A stretch of 41,822 nucleotides of DNA from a bacterium (candidate division B38) B3_B38 (lineage in GTDB: Bacteria; Acidobacteriota; B3-B38; Guanabaribacteriales; B3-B38), in NCBI GenBank assembly GCA_005223145.1, contig NJBL01000015.1:1-41822 (forward strand), read 5' to 3'. Positions 23,340 to 33,625 of this stretch are shown here, one piece after another (the first letter of the stretch is position 1; each line of letters begins with the position of its first letter). Position numbers and translations under genes: made by a program. The notes under the pieces were generated by a model. That model saw only the letters and a program-made list of their open reading frames with translations, made no database searches and was not told the DNA's origin.

Positions 23340-25965
23340 ATGTGAAGGGCTTACACAGTTTTATCTATTTGTTTGATCTTCCTGCTTTCTGTCAGCCTCT
23401 CTCCAGCAGGAAAAAGCACAACAGGTCAACAAGCCAGAGGCTAAGGAGGAGGAGAAGAAACCTCCGGAGAAGAAAGAGAAGACCTTCGAAGAGGTTACAA
23501 AAGATGCCAGAAAGTTGCAAGGGCTGTTCAACCTCTATCAGAAGGAAGATAAGCTCTATCTGGAGATTCTCCCCGAGCAGTTTGGCAAGCTGTACCTCTT
23601 TATTCCTACCCTATGGACCTCTGTCAGGTACGGTGGGGCTGGAGATTATCTTCCTCAGAGGGTATTCTTATGGGAAAAGCTCGATAAGAAGGTATTGCTC
23701 ACATGGAAAAACACCCGATACATCGCTAAAAAGTCGCCCCAGTACAAACGCTCTCTAAAGAATGTGGTGCCCGATTCCATTGTCGCTGCCTTCAAGATAG
23801 AGAGCGAGCCCCACCCGGAGAGAAAGAGCGTTCTGGTCTGTCTTGACAGATGTACAGCTCACCAAAGAACCCCTATTCTCTTGATAAAAGCCGGACCGTA
23901 TGGGGTAAAATCCTGGCTTTCCCCAAGAACATAGAGTTGGAGGTGCGTTACACCATCACCTCCTCCAAGCCCCGATTTGAGCCGAGCGTGCCCGACCCCC
24001 GAGCTTTCACCCTCCATGTGCGCTACAGTATCTCCGAGGTACCTGTGAATAACGGGTATAAGCCCCGCTTAGCCGATGACCGAGTAGGATACTTCTTCAC
24101 CAAGGCTTATGATTACGACCGATTCGAGCTTGATGGAACAGTGGTCCGCTACATAAACCGCTGGCATCTGGAGAAGAAGGACCCCAAAGCCAGGGTCTCC
24201 GAGCCAAAGGAGCCCATTGTCTTCTGGTTGGAGAATACTATTCCCGTGGAGTATAGAAAAGGGCTGCGGGATGGAATTCTGGAGTGGAATAAAGCCTATG
24301 AAAAAGCAGGCATTAAAAATGCCATCGTGGTCAAACAGATGCCCGATGATGCGGAGTGGGACCCCGCTGATATCCGCTATAACACCATCCGTTGGGTCTC
24401 ATCCCTGACCGGCGGCGGCGGTGGCGCCTTCGGACCTTCCTGGATGAACCCATTCACCGGACAGATACTCGATGCCGATGTGGTGATTTTCGCCCCTATT
24501 AACTTCATTTTCAGCTACAATGTATTCGAATCTCCGCTGAGTTCGCTCTTTTTTGACGATGGGAAAACATTACTACCAGGGAAGATAAGCTTATGGTATC
24601 AGGATAATATACTGCTTGGTTTTGAGCGGGATTTTGGCATCCTCGATATGCTTGCCAGGGGCAAGATTAAGGACATCAAGGATGTCCCCGAGGAGTATAT
24701 GTACGACTTCCTCAAGTTCTTATCCTGCCACGAGGTGGGGCATACCCTTGGGCTGCGGCACAACTTTAAGGGTTCCACCACCATCGCCCTCCAAGACCTC
24801 CACAACACAAAGGTTACCGCTAAGGAGTCTATCGGAAACTCCATTATGGAATATCTCCCCTCCAATGTGGCCCCCAAGGGAGTAAAGCAGGGGGACTATT
24901 GGCAGAAGACCATTGGTGCCTGGGATTATTGGGTTATTGAATAATGGATACACCCCCATAGAAGGGGATACCCTTGAGGATGAGCTGCCGGTGCTCAATA
25001 AGATAGCCTCTCGCTCAACCGAACCAGAGTTAATCTACGGAACCGACGAGGACGCCTACGATTTTGGGTTATTTTCCACCAGTATCGACCCGGTATGCAT
25101 GACCAATGACCTAAGTGACGACCCTCTCGCCTACTCGGTGCAGGAGGTTGATCGCCTCAAAGACCTGTGGCAGCAGTTTGAGGACCGAGCTCTGTTTGAA
25201 GGGAAGAGCTATGTCTATTTGCGGCGAGCCTTCGAATCGAGCCTATCCAGGTATTTCCGGGCTATGAGTCGCCTGGCGAAGTGGATTGGGGGCATCTACC
25301 ACACCAGGACTCACGTGGGCGACCCCGGTACGGCTCTCCCTTTCAAAGTGGTTGAATACGACAAACAGAGGCACGCTTTTGACATCATAAAAGCCAACCT
25401 CCTGAGCCCCGATGCCTTCGCCTTTGACCCGGCTTTCATCCAGAAGCTGCAGATTGACCGCTTCTTTGAATTTCTCTACCTGGATGAGTTAATTAGAGGC
25501 ATGAATGAGGGGAGGTTCAGGCTCGACTTCTCCCTCTCCTATTATCTGCAGATGTTCTATCAGCGTATACTCTCCATGCTCTACGACCCTCTGAGGCTGC
25601 AGCGGATTCAGGACAACGAGATAATGACGAAAGAGGAAAAATTAACTCTTAGCGACTACCTCAGCGAGCTCTATACCGCCACATGGCAGGAGTTGAAAGA
25701 GGGGAAGCCGGTGGGGACCTATCGGAGAGTCCTGCAGCGAGAGTACCTGAATAAGGTTACCAGCTTCGTCTTGAAGCCCCCACCACCCACCTCCCAAGAT
25801 GTGATTGCTGTCTGCCGCTATCAACTCAAGGAGCTGGACAAAAGCATCAAGGATTACCTGAGCAGATATCCCAATGCCGACCTGATGACTCGTGCTCATC
25901 TGGAGAGCTGTTCCGACATCATCACCGAAACGCTGAAAGCAGTGTATTCCAAGACTGCAAAGTAA
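23340..25965 (+). pseudogene. Broken zinc-dependent metalloprotease (DUF5117/DUF5118, metzincin type)
   Basis: A strong ribosome-binding site precedes ATG 23340, but codon 2 is TGA. The signal peptide (SICLIFLLSVSL) then reads in one frame and the rest (QQEKAQQVNKPEAKEEE...) in another. Further frame changes occur within 23835-23880, where VLV / LTDVQLTKEP / NPYSLDKSRTVW are in three frames, and at 24945, where removing one A from GAATAATGG restores IEYGYTP. Joined, the pieces give a ~860-residue secreted protein with a metzincin zinc site HEVGHTLGLRHN near 24730-24765 and GGGGGAFGPSWMNPFTG before it. This family is common in Acidobacteriota- and Bacteroidota-like genomes; substrate unknown. 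At least four lesions argue for a true pseudogene, not one error. Confidence 0.85.
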
Positions 25966-26020
25966 AAATATAGAAGGAACTATTTTAATTGCCAGGAAAG
26001 GTGGTTCTCCTGACAGGGGG

Positions 26021-26063
26021 GGCGGTTGGTCTGGATAAAAGAAGAACCAGCCGCCTCTATTTT
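26021..26063 (+). terminator. Rho-independent terminator downstream of the metalloprotease pseudogene
   Basis: GGCGGTTGGT (26021-26030) pairs with ACCAGCCGCC (26046-26055) with one G-U pair, followed by TCTATTTTTT. A GC-rich stem and T-run give a convincing terminator. Confidence 0.75.
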
Positions 26064-26138
26064 TTGCAGGGATAAAATTTGGACGCCAGCTATAAGCCTG
26101 CAATGCACGGTACTCTGAGAAGTTGTTGAAAATAAAAG

Positions 26139-26210
26139 AGCCGGCGAGGGGATTTGAACCCCTGACCTGCTAATTACGAATCAGCTGCTCTACCACTGAG
26201 CTACGCCGGC
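26139..26210 (-). tRNA. tRNA-Thr (anticodon CGU)
   Basis: On the minus strand GCCGGCG and CGCCGGC form the 7-bp acceptor stem. AGCTCAGTGGTAGAGC is the D arm, GCTGA-TTCGTAA-TTAGC the anticodon arm with anticodon CGT, and AGGGG-TTCAAAT-CCCCT the T arm with the GTTCAAAT signature. It reads ACG (Thr). The discriminator is U and no CCA is encoded. Confidence 0.93.
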
Positions 26211-26227
26211 CTCCTCAATTTATTAAA

Positions 26228-26256
26228 AGTTTAATTAATTGCGCCCCTTTTGTCAA
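26228..26256 (-). promoter_or_regulatory. Predicted promoter of the tRNA-Thr gene
   Basis: On the minus strand TTGACA (26251-26256), a 17-bp spacer and TAAACT (26228-26233) lie 17 bp upstream of the tRNA 5' end. Confidence 0.6.
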
Positions 26257-26386
26257 GCTAATTTCCCCTCAGCGCTTAATGCGGGATTACACTATATATT
26301 GTATTATCTTTTTTAATAGCCCCTTATTTTAGTATTTTCTTCTTTACTTTTTGCAAATTGTATGCTACTATTTTACGAATTTTAAG

Positions 26387-26416
26387 TTGACAACTGTCCG
26401 TCCTTGACCCTATTAT
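26387..26416 (+). promoter_or_regulatory. Predicted promoter of the smc operon
   Basis: TTGACA (26387-26392), an 18-bp spacer and TATTAT (26411-26416) lie 21 bp upstream of the SMC start codon. Confidence 0.6.
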
Positions 26417-26437
26417 TTTGCATAATGGTATCTGACA

Positions 26438-29400
26438 ATGAGATTAGAGAAGGTTGAGCTGAGGGGCTTTAAGTCCTTTTATAAAAAAGTAGACTTACAT
26501 TTTCCCTCGTCAATTACCGCTATAGTGGGTCCCAACGGTTGTGGCAAGAGCAATATAGCCGATGCCATAAACTGGGCTTTAGGTGAGCAGAGCACCAAGC
26601 GACTAAGAGTGCAGAAGATGGAAGACCTCATCTTTAACGGGAGCGAGAACCGCAAGCCCCTGGGGATGGCTGAGGTCATCCTTAAGATGAACACTGCTGA
26701 CCACAAAGACTTGGTAATCACCCGCCGCCTTTTCCGTTTGGGCGAAGCTGAATATCAACTAAATGGAACCCCTTGCCTCTTGCGCAACATTCAAGATAAG
26801 CTACTGGGCAGCGGGTTGGGGGCTAAATCCTATTACTTCTTCGACCACTCGGACATCGACCTCGTTCTCAGTCCCTATGCTGATGACAGAAAGAAACTTC
26901 TCGAAGAGGCAGCAGGCATTAGCAAGTATAAATTAAAAAAGCGGTTGGCAGAAAATAGGCTTGCTTATGCTCGCCAGAACCTCCTCCGCCTCAACGATAT
27001 AATCGGGGAAGTCAAAAAGCAGATCAATTCTCTGAAGCGCCAGGTAGCCAGAGGGCGTCGCTACCAGCGACTGAGCGATGAACTGTTGAAGATGAAAGGA
27101 GCCATCCTGGTCAAAAGGTTTCACCAGGCAACCACTTCCCGGGAGGATTTATTGAAAAGTGTGTCCAGCATAGGTCGAGAAATCGAACAGACAAGCTCCC
27201 GGCTCTCCTTTATCAATTCTCAGCTCTTAAAAAAGAGACAGGACATTCAGCAGCTGGAAGTTAGGGTCTCGGAATTGCGAGAGAGCCTCCACAAGGAGAG
27301 CCTGAAGGAAGCCAAACTGGGGAGCGATGCCCTCCATTACCAGTCAGAGATAGATAACCTCCAGGCTCAACTTCAGGAGAGCAGCTCGGTGCTGTCAGCC
27401 ATAGGATCGGAGACAAAAAAGAAAGATGAGCTCTTGACAGAAACCATCCATCAAAAAAGTGAGCAACAGTCCCATTTGAAGGCTGAAAAGGTGAGGTTAT
27501 CATCCTTAATTAAAAAACATGATGTTTCAAAGGAAGAAAGGAAGCAAATCTTAGCCACCGATGAGGATAGTAAGAAGAGACTTTACAATATCTCCGGTGA
27601 TATAAATCGACTTCAGTCTCTGCTCAACCAGATTAAAGAAAATAAAGGCAGAAATCTTTCCTTTCTGAAGGAGAATTCTTCCTCAGAGAATAAAACAGAC
27701 AAAGAGCTCAGAACTCTCAGAGATAAGAAAAGCGAGCTAAGGAAAGAGTTGGACTATAAGGAAGAGGAACTTCAGCAATTGCGGAGAAGGTTAAAATCTA
27801 CCAGGCAAACTCTGGAAGAGACGCTAAAAGAAAAAGTGAGAGAGGAACGACGGCTGATAAATCAGGAAGCAAAGATAAAGGAACTCTCTCATCGATTGCA
27901 TACCTTAGAGGAACTTGAGAAGCAAGAGATTCCGCATGTTGCCTCCCATAAGGGATCAAATGAAGAGCAGTTCGTTGACCACCTTGGATTAGTCGCCGAC
28001 CACATCAACGTAGACCCTCGCTACGAAAGGGGAGTGGAGGCCTTTTTAGATAAATGGCTCTCCTGCCTGGTAGTGCCCGATATGCAAACAGCTCTCCAGG
28101 GAGTAAAATACCTCTCCTATAAAGGGCTGAGAGGAGGAAAGTTTTTGGTGAAAGGGCTCACTCTTCCTCAGAGCTCTCCCCCTCTCATTTTCTCGCATCC
28201 CCTTTTCAGCCATCCCGGAGCAATCGCCCCTCTTAGCGAGCTGGTATCCATTGCTGAACCCTTCAAAGATGCCATAGGGAGGCTGCTGGAGCGAGCAGTA
28301 ATGGTTGAGGACTTAAATGCGGCAGTTGAACTGTTTTCAAAATACCCGGAGTTTATCTTTGTCACCCTTCAGGGAGAGCAGATATACCCCCAGGGGATTA
28401 TCAGTAGAACCGCCAAGGGGAAAGGGGTTGGCTTGTTGGCTGTTAAACGGGCGAAGAAAAGACTCCGCACAGGCGTGGAGATTATCTCCCGGAGAGGCGA
28501 ACTCATCAGAGAGCGCTTCCACTCCCTCAGCCATAAATTGAAGAAATCGAGTGAAGAACTCCCTCTCATCCAGAAAAACGCCGAGACCTCTGAAGAGGAA
28601 GTTACCAGGCTTAAAGAAGAGCTGAGATTTGTAGATAGAGAAGATGAAATCCTCCAGACGAAGAGAAGGGATTTAGAGCTTCAAGGCGACCTATTGGCTA
28701 AAGAAAGCTCTGAGCTGGATGAAAAAGAAAGGGAGCTAAAGGAGAGGCTCAGCCAGCTTATAGCCGAAAAGGGGAACGTGGAAGAAGAGTTAAAGAAGTT
28801 GCAGGAAGAAAAAGCTCGCCATCAAGCCGAGCACAATAAGCTGAGCGAAGCCGTTTCCCGTTTGAAGCTCAATCTTGTTGCAGAAGAGGGAAAGCTGGAG
28901 TCTTTGGAGAGAGATATTGTCCGGTTAGGCAATGATATAGATGAGCTTAAAAAAAGAACGGCTGAAGAGAAAAGGAGACATATAGTATTAGATGAGCGTC
29001 ATAATCGTCTCCAGCAACTTCTATCCATCAGCCGCCAAGAAGGGGAGTCTTTACAAAGAAGCATAAGTAAGTTACAATTAACCTTAAGTAAAGCCGATGA
29101 AAAATTGGGGCGAAGCCGCATTCTCATTGAGACTAAAGAGCAGAAGTTGAAAAGCTATCAGACAGAGCTGGAAGATAAAAGGGAGGAGCGAGGGAAGCTG
29201 CAGGTAGCCCTGGCGAGGGCGGAGGCGGAGCTAACCCATCTGGAGGAAGACAGCCGCCAGCTCTTGCAGAAACCACTGAAGGAGGTAATAAACCTCTTCT
29301 CCCCAGAGGAGCTAAGTCAGCCCAAGGAGGATTACCAAAGGAGGTCCGAGGAGATAACCGGCAAGCTCAATCGGCTGGGGGCGGTTAATCTGGCGGCAGT

Positions 29401-29983
29401 TGAGGAGTATCAGAGCCTGGAAAAAAGGTATAAGTTTCTCACGGATCAGACTCGCGACCTACAGGAATCTATAGAAACTCTGGAAAAGGCTATCAAAAAA
29501 ATTGAGCTGACCTGCCGCCGCCGATTCTGGTCGGCTTTTCATCAAGTAAACAGGAACTTTAACGAAATATTTAAGTTCCTCTTTGATGGGGGTGAGGCGG
29601 AGCTCGTTATGCAGGATGGAGGAGACTTATTGACGAGGGGGATCAACATAAAGGTTCAACCGCCGGGGAAGAGACTGCAGACCATCCGCCTCCTTTCTGG
29701 AGGGGAGAGGGTGTTAACCGCCCTTGCCTTTTTATTTGCCCTTTTTCAATATATGCCTTCCCCTTTCTGTTTGCTGGACGAGGTGGATGCTCTTCTGGAT
29801 GAAGCTAAGGTGGAGAAGTTCACCCAATTAATCAAGCGATTCCAGAAGGATACTCAGTTTCTCATTATCACCCATAATAAATTGACCATGCAGATTGGCG
29901 ATACCATACACGGTATAACCATGGAAGAGCCCGGAGTATCAAAGTTGGTCTCCGTGCAGCTCGCCGACATGGAGCAGGAATAA
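26438..29983 (+). CDS. smc: Chromosome segregation protein SMC
   Basis: 1181 residues, standard bacterial SMC length. The N-terminal head has Walker A GPNGCGKSNIADAINWALG (about residues 31-49). Then come a long coiled coil, a hinge at about residues 505-660 (starting FVDHLGLVADHINV), a second coiled coil, and the C-terminal head with ABC signature LLSGGERVLTALAFLF and Walker B CLLDEVDALLDEA. SMC is the ATPase that, with ScpA/ScpB, loops and organises the chromosome. It is the first of a plus-strand cluster: purine nucleoside phosphorylase starts 5 bp after its stop. No scpA or scpB of the same organism is in the window; the ScpB fragment near 41300 belongs to the chimeric tail. Confidence 0.96.
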   Translation: MRLEKVELRGFKSFYKKVDLHFPSSITAIVGPNGCGKSNIADAINWALGEQSTKRLRVQKMEDLIFNGSENRKPLGMAEVILKMNTADHKDLVITRRLFRLGEAEYQLNGTPCLLRNIQDKLLGSGLGAKSYYFFDHSDIDLVLSPYADDRKKLLEEAAGISKYKLKKRLAENRLAYARQNLLRLNDIIGEVKKQINSLKRQVARGRRYQRLSDELLKMKGAILVKRFHQATTSREDLLKSVSSIGREIEQTSSRLSFINSQLLKKRQDIQQLEVRVSELRESLHKESLKEAKLGSDALHYQSEIDNLQAQLQESSSVLSAIGSETKKKDELLTETIHQKSEQQSHLKAEKVRLSSLIKKHDVSKEERKQILATDEDSKKRLYNISGDINRLQSLLNQIKENKGRNLSFLKENSSSENKTDKELRTLRDKKSELRKELDYKEEELQQLRRRLKSTRQTLEETLKEKVREERRLINQEAKIKELSHRLHTLEELEKQEIPHVASHKGSNEEQFVDHLGLVADHINVDPRYERGVEAFLDKWLSCLVVPDMQTALQGVKYLSYKGLRGGKFLVKGLTLPQSSPPLIFSHPLFSHPGAIAPLSELVSIAEPFKDAIGRLLERAVMVEDLNAAVELFSKYPEFIFVTLQGEQIYPQGIISRTAKGKGVGLLAVKRAKKRLRTGVEIISRRGELIRERFHSLSHKLKKSSEELPLIQKNAETSEEEVTRLKEELRFVDREDEILQTKRRDLELQGDLLAKESSELDEKERELKERLSQLIAEKGNVEEELKKLQEEKARHQAEHNKLSEAVSRLKLNLVAEEGKLESLERDIVRLGNDIDELKKRTAEEKRRHIVLDERHNRLQQLLSISRQEGESLQRSISKLQLTLSKADEKLGRSRILIETKEQKLKSYQTELEDKREERGKLQVALARAEAELTHLEEDSRQLLQKPLKEVINLFSPEELSQPKEDYQRRSEEITGKLNRLGAVNLAAVEEYQSLEKRYKFLTDQTRDLQESIETLEKAIKKIELTCRRRFWSAFHQVNRNFNEIFKFLFDGGEAELVMQDGGDLLTRGINIKVQPPGKRLQTIRLLSGGERVLTALAFLFALFQYMPSPFCLLDEVDALLDEAKVEKFTQLIKRFQKDTQFLIITHNKLTMQIGDTIHGITMEEPGVSKLVSVQLADMEQE

Positions 29984-29988
29984 ACCCC

Positions 29989-30810
29989 ATGGATTGGGAA
30001 AAGCGCCTTGAGGAGACTCTCGCAGAGATCAGGAAGAGAAGCGATTTATCTCCCTCTATAGGTGTTATTTTGGGGACGGGGCTAAGCCACTTCGGAGAAA
30101 ACCTTAACCAACTCACGGAACTCTCCTATTCCGATCTTCCCCATTTTCCCGATGCTATGGTGCCCGGGCATCCAGGAAGGTTGCTGATTGGGGAATGGAA
30201 GGGGAGGGGAGTGGTAGTTTTTCAGGGAAGATTTCATTACTATGAAGGATACTCTTCTCTTGAAGTAACCTACCCGGTCTGGGTGATGAAGGGGATGGGC
30301 GTCAGGGTTATGGTGGTAACTACCGCCGCCGGAGGGGTGAGCTCGGTTCTCGATGTTGGCGACCTTATGCTAATTAAGGACCATATAAATCTACTGGGGA
30401 TTAATCCCCTACTGGAGATTCCCTTTGAGAAAAGGGAGCCTCGCTTTTTAGACCTCTCCCGCCCTTACGACAAGGAGTTGTTGCAGAGGAGCAAGAGGCT
30501 TGGGAAGATGCTGAACATCCCATGCAAAACGGGGGTGCTGGGAGCGGTGCCAGGTCCCTGCTACGAAACTCCAGCAGAGACAAAGAGCCTGAAACGCCTG
30601 GGCATCGATGCGGTGTGCATGTCGACCGTCCCCGAGGTAATTGTTGCTAATTATTTAGGGTTTAAGGTGCTGGGAATAGCGGTAATATCCAACGTAGCTT
30701 CAGGGACTGCCCATCACCGGATCTCCCATGAAGAGATTCTCGATGTTATGGAAAGCCGAAAAGAAATATTGGCTACCTTCATAGAAGAGGTCTGCCGACA
30801 GCTTGTTTAA
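29989..30810 (+). CDS. Purine nucleoside phosphorylase (trimeric PNP-I family)
   Basis: 273 residues, normal for PunA/human-type trimeric PNP. It cleaves purine (deoxy)nucleosides with phosphate to base plus (deoxy)ribose-1-phosphate. Motifs: GVILGTGLSHF (phosphate-binding Gly/Ser loop), PGHPGRLLIG, GRFHYYEGY (phosphate-binding His), VTTAAGGV, and ISNVASGTAHHRISHEE near the C-terminus, where Asn in SN matches the base-binding residue. The 5-bp gap after smc indicates co-transcription. The cytidine deaminase 18 bp later completes a nucleoside salvage pair. Inosine/guanosine specificity is expected, but S-methyl-5-thioadenosine phosphorylase relatives exist. Confidence 0.92.
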   Translation: MDWEKRLEETLAEIRKRSDLSPSIGVILGTGLSHFGENLNQLTELSYSDLPHFPDAMVPGHPGRLLIGEWKGRGVVVFQGRFHYYEGYSSLEVTYPVWVMKGMGVRVMVVTTAAGGVSSVLDVGDLMLIKDHINLLGINPLLEIPFEKREPRFLDLSRPYDKELLQRSKRLGKMLNIPCKTGVLGAVPGPCYETPAETKSLKRLGIDAVCMSTVPEVIVANYLGFKVLGIAVISNVASGTAHHRISHEEILDVMESRKEILATFIEEVCRQLV

Positions 30811-30828
30811 GAAACAGGGTGAAATTCT

Positions 30829-31215
30829 ATGGAAGTTGACAGAGAGCAGCTGATTTCAGTAGCCCGGAAGGCTCTGGGAATGGCGATAGCCCCTTTATCG
30901 GGGTATCTGGTAGGGGCTGCTCTCTTGACTGCTCAGGGGAAGATTTATTCAGGGTGTAATATAGAGAATGCCTCCCTCTCCCTGAGCCTTTGTGCCGAAC
31001 GGGTAGCGCTTTTGAAGGCTCTATCGGAAGGGGAGAAGGAATTCAAGGCCATTGCTATTGTGAGTAGCGGTCTACCGCTCTGTCCCCCCTGCGGGGCTTG
31101 TCGCCAGATGCTCTACGAATTCGCCCCCCATATAGAGGTTATTATGACCAACCCGAAGGGAAGGGTTATATCTACGAAAATTGAAGAGCTCCTACCTCTT
31201 CCTTTTGACCATTGA
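30829..31215 (+). CDS. cdd: Cytidine deaminase
   Basis: 128 residues, typical of the homotetrameric short form. It deaminates cytidine and deoxycytidine to uridine forms. The catalytic zinc motif is LCAERVAL (Cys ligand, catalytic Glu) with CPPCGACRQML supplying the other two Cys ligands. GCNIENAS is the usual substrate-binding segment. It follows the purine nucleoside phosphorylase by 18 bp and precedes the phosphoesterase by 16 bp, so all probably share one transcript. Confidence 0.94.
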   Translation: MEVDREQLISVARKALGMAIAPLSGYLVGAALLTAQGKIYSGCNIENASLSLSLCAERVALLKALSEGEKEFKAIAIVSSGLPLCPPCGACRQMLYEFAPHIEVIMTNPKGRVISTKIEELLPLPFDH

Positions 31216-31231
31216 TCTTTATTAGGTAGTC

Positions 31232-31978
31232 ATGCGATTAGGGATATTTGCCGATATACATGGAAATTTAGAAGCCCTTCAGGCAGTTATTGCGGCATAC
31301 AAAAAAGAGAAAATAGACCGCTACATCTGCTTGGGAGATGTGGTAGGCTATGGAGCGAATCCCAATGAGTGCTGTCAGATTGTCTCTTCTCTTGCTGATA
31401 AAACCCTCATTGGAAACCACGATGTAGCCTGTTGTGGTCATTTCAATATAAAATGGTTCAACACCACCGCCCAAAAAGCCATTCTTTGGACCCAACAACA
31501 CCTTTCTGAAAAGAATCTGAAGTGGCTAAACAACCTCCCCTATACCTGCCAGGAGGAGAAGGTAATCTTTTCCCACGGATTGCCTCACAAACCGGAGAAA
31601 TTCTATTATGATGATGATTTAGAGCTAATAGAGGATTGCTATCGGGAGCTGGGGACTTCCCCTCGTATTTCCTTCATGGGTCACACTCATCGAAGTATAG
31701 TCTTTGTGGTCGAAAATAAGGGAGTGAAGATCAGGGTTGACCCCCAGTTTAAATCCACCCTCAGATTCCAGAACAAAGGGAAGCAATATCTGTTAAATGT
31801 CGGCAGCGTCGGACAGCCTCGGGACGGCGACGCAAGGGCTTGCTATGCTATCTATGATACTAAACAACAGGTGGTGGTTATTAAACGGGTGGAATACAAC
31901 ACTAATCTCGCCTGCCTGAAAATCATCGATGCTGGTCTCCCGCCAGTATTGGGGGAACGCCTCCTATTGGGCATCTGA
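31232..31978 (+). CDS. Calcineurin-like metallophosphoesterase
   Basis: 248 residues. The dimetal site motifs are in order: FADIHGNLEA (Asp-x-His), LGDVVGYG (Gly-Asp), LIGNHDVA (Gly-Asn-His-Asp), FSHGLP, and MGHTHRS (Gly-His-x-His). The layout matches the YfcE/Ap4A-hydrolase-like DNA repair exonuclease and phosphodiesterase families of similar length, with a C-terminal strand NVGSVGQPRDGD typical of these proteins. Substrate not predictable. The stop lies about 20 bp from the miaB start. Confidence 0.88.
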   Translation: MRLGIFADIHGNLEALQAVIAAYKKEKIDRYICLGDVVGYGANPNECCQIVSSLADKTLIGNHDVACCGHFNIKWFNTTAQKAILWTQQHLSEKNLKWLNNLPYTCQEEKVIFSHGLPHKPEKFYYDDDLELIEDCYRELGTSPRISFMGHTHRSIVFVVENKGVKIRVDPQFKSTLRFQNKGKQYLLNVGSVGQPRDGDARACYAIYDTKQQVVVIKRVEYNTNLACLKIIDAGLPPVLGERLLLGI

Positions 31979-31998
31979 TAGGCTCTATCTTGCCATTT

Positions 31999-33315
31999 AT
32001 GCATATGAAGTTTTACATTTATACCTTTGGCTGTCAGATGAGCGAGCACGACTCAGAATATATGGCAGCAGTGCTGCTGGAGAAGGGCTACTCATCTACC
32101 GAGGAGGAGTCTCAGGCTGACATAGTTCTGGTTAACACCTGCTGCGTCCGGGAGAAAGTGGAGCATAAGATTTTCACTAAGTTAGGAAGACTGGTGAAGC
32201 TTAAGAAGAAAAATAGGGAGCTAATCATAGGAGTCACCGGGTGCTACGCGCAGCTTGCCGGGGAGGTGATCAAGCGGCGCATGCCTCTGGTTGACTTTGT
32301 TCTCGGAACGCAAGAGATACGCCGTCTTCCTGTGGTGATAGATAGACTCCGCTCACTTCGGCAGGGGTGGGATAAGATGCCGGAGGAGGGCAAGCAGTTG
32401 AGGGGCTTCCCCTGCGGTTTTCGCCGCCGCTCCCCGGTTCAAGCAATGGTAACCATTATAGAGGGGTGCAACAACTTCTGCGCTTACTGTATTGTCCCCT
32501 TTGCCCGTGGGAAGGAGAGAAGCCGAGCTGCAGAGGAGATAGAAAGGGAAGTAAAAGAGGCAGCTGCTAAAGGGTATATAGAGGTGCTCTTATTGGGGCA
32601 GAATGTCAACTCATATTTTGACCCCTCCAATAACAGCATAAGCTTCGCAGACCTCCTTATTAAAATCCATCAGGTAGAGGGGATTGAGAGAATCCGCTTC
32701 ATCACCTCACATCCTAAAGACTTCTCTTACAGGCTGGTGGAGACCATCCGGGATTACCATAAAATATGCAACCATGTTCACCTTCCCGTCCAATCAGGTT
32801 CCACCAGGATTCTCAAGCTGATGAACAGGAAATACAGCCGTGATGAGTATATGGAAAAAATTGAGTGGCTTAAAAGGGAGGTTCCCGAGATAGGTATCAG
32901 TACCGACATCATAGTGGGATTCCCCGAAGAGACTGAAGACGACTTCCAGCAGACCATTAGACTGGTGAAGGAGGTTAAGTTCGATGGGATATACTCTTTC
33001 AAATACTCCCCCCGTCCCCTGACCAAGGCTAATCAGTATCCGGACACAGTTCCTGAGGAGGTCAAGGGCCGTCGTCTAATGGAGCTACAGGGGTTGCAAA
33101 AACGGATTCAGCTCAGAAAGAACCAATCCCTGGTGGGGAGAGTGGTTGAAATTCTGGTCGACAATGTTAGCAAGAAAGACCCCCTCGCCCTCTGCGGCAG
33201 AACCTCCAGCAACAGGATAGTCAATTTCAAAGGTGGTGCTGAGCTTATGGGAAAATTCCTGCGGGTGAAGATAATAAGGGCAGGCCCTAACAGCCTCTTT
33301 GGAGAAAGGGTCTAA
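31999..33315 (+). CDS. miaB: tRNA-2-methylthio-N6-dimethylallyladenosine synthase MiaB
   Basis: About 438 residues. MiaB methylthiolates i6A37 in tRNAs reading UNN codons. The N-terminal MTTase domain has its three cluster Cys in TFGCQMSE, NTCCVRE and TGCYAQ. The radical SAM motif is CNNFCAYC, followed by GQNVNSY and STDIIVGFPEETEDDF. A C-terminal TRAM domain starts near VGRVVEILVDN. Starts at 31999 and 32005 are both ATG and a TTG lies at 31990; the family N-terminus (MKFYIYTFGCQ) begins at 32005, so the true start is 31999 or 32005. No clear ribosome-binding site is seen, consistent with translational coupling to the preceding gene. Confidence 0.93.
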   Translation: MHMKFYIYTFGCQMSEHDSEYMAAVLLEKGYSSTEEESQADIVLVNTCCVREKVEHKIFTKLGRLVKLKKKNRELIIGVTGCYAQLAGEVIKRRMPLVDFVLGTQEIRRLPVVIDRLRSLRQGWDKMPEEGKQLRGFPCGFRRRSPVQAMVTIIEGCNNFCAYCIVPFARGKERSRAAEEIEREVKEAAAKGYIEVLLLGQNVNSYFDPSNNSISFADLLIKIHQVEGIERIRFITSHPKDFSYRLVETIRDYHKICNHVHLPVQSGSTRILKLMNRKYSRDEYMEKIEWLKREVPEIGISTDIIVGFPEETEDDFQQTIRLVKEVKFDGIYSFKYSPRPLTKANQYPDTVPEEVKGRRLMELQGLQKRIQLRKNQSLVGRVVEILVDNVSKKDPLALCGRTSSNRIVNFKGGAELMGKFLRVKIIRAGPNSLFGERV

Positions 33316-33625
33316 ATTCTGCATGAAGCAATAATCTTTGGCTCATTTCAAATTATTTCTTTATATTCTCCCATTTTCATAAGCTAATGCCAAGCTCAAG
33401 CAAAACATAGAATATATATCCCTACACTAAATACACATATCAAAAAATATCCCACGATTCAAAATTAAATAGCGCATAATTTAATAAATTTCCTCATCTT
33501 GCTGATCAATAAAAATGAAAAAAAGAAATTAAAGGGTGAACTAATTTTGCTCGGTAAGCGTCCTAATATACTAAGCTGGTTACGATTATTGAGCAAGTTC
33601 TTTGTGATACTTAAGGAGAAATAAG
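33316..33625 (+). other. AT-rich intergenic region
   Basis: 310 bp, about 70% AT, stops in all frames. It presumably carries the promoter of the DUF5916 gene, though no consensus pair is convincing. AAGGAG lies 8 bp before the ATG at 33626. I see no RNA gene or repeat. Confidence 0.5.

Noticed and set aside
23342-23758. Arg/Ser-rich 138-codon frame as a separate small gene
   Set aside because: It is an out-of-frame reading of the metalloprotease signal peptide and charged linker.
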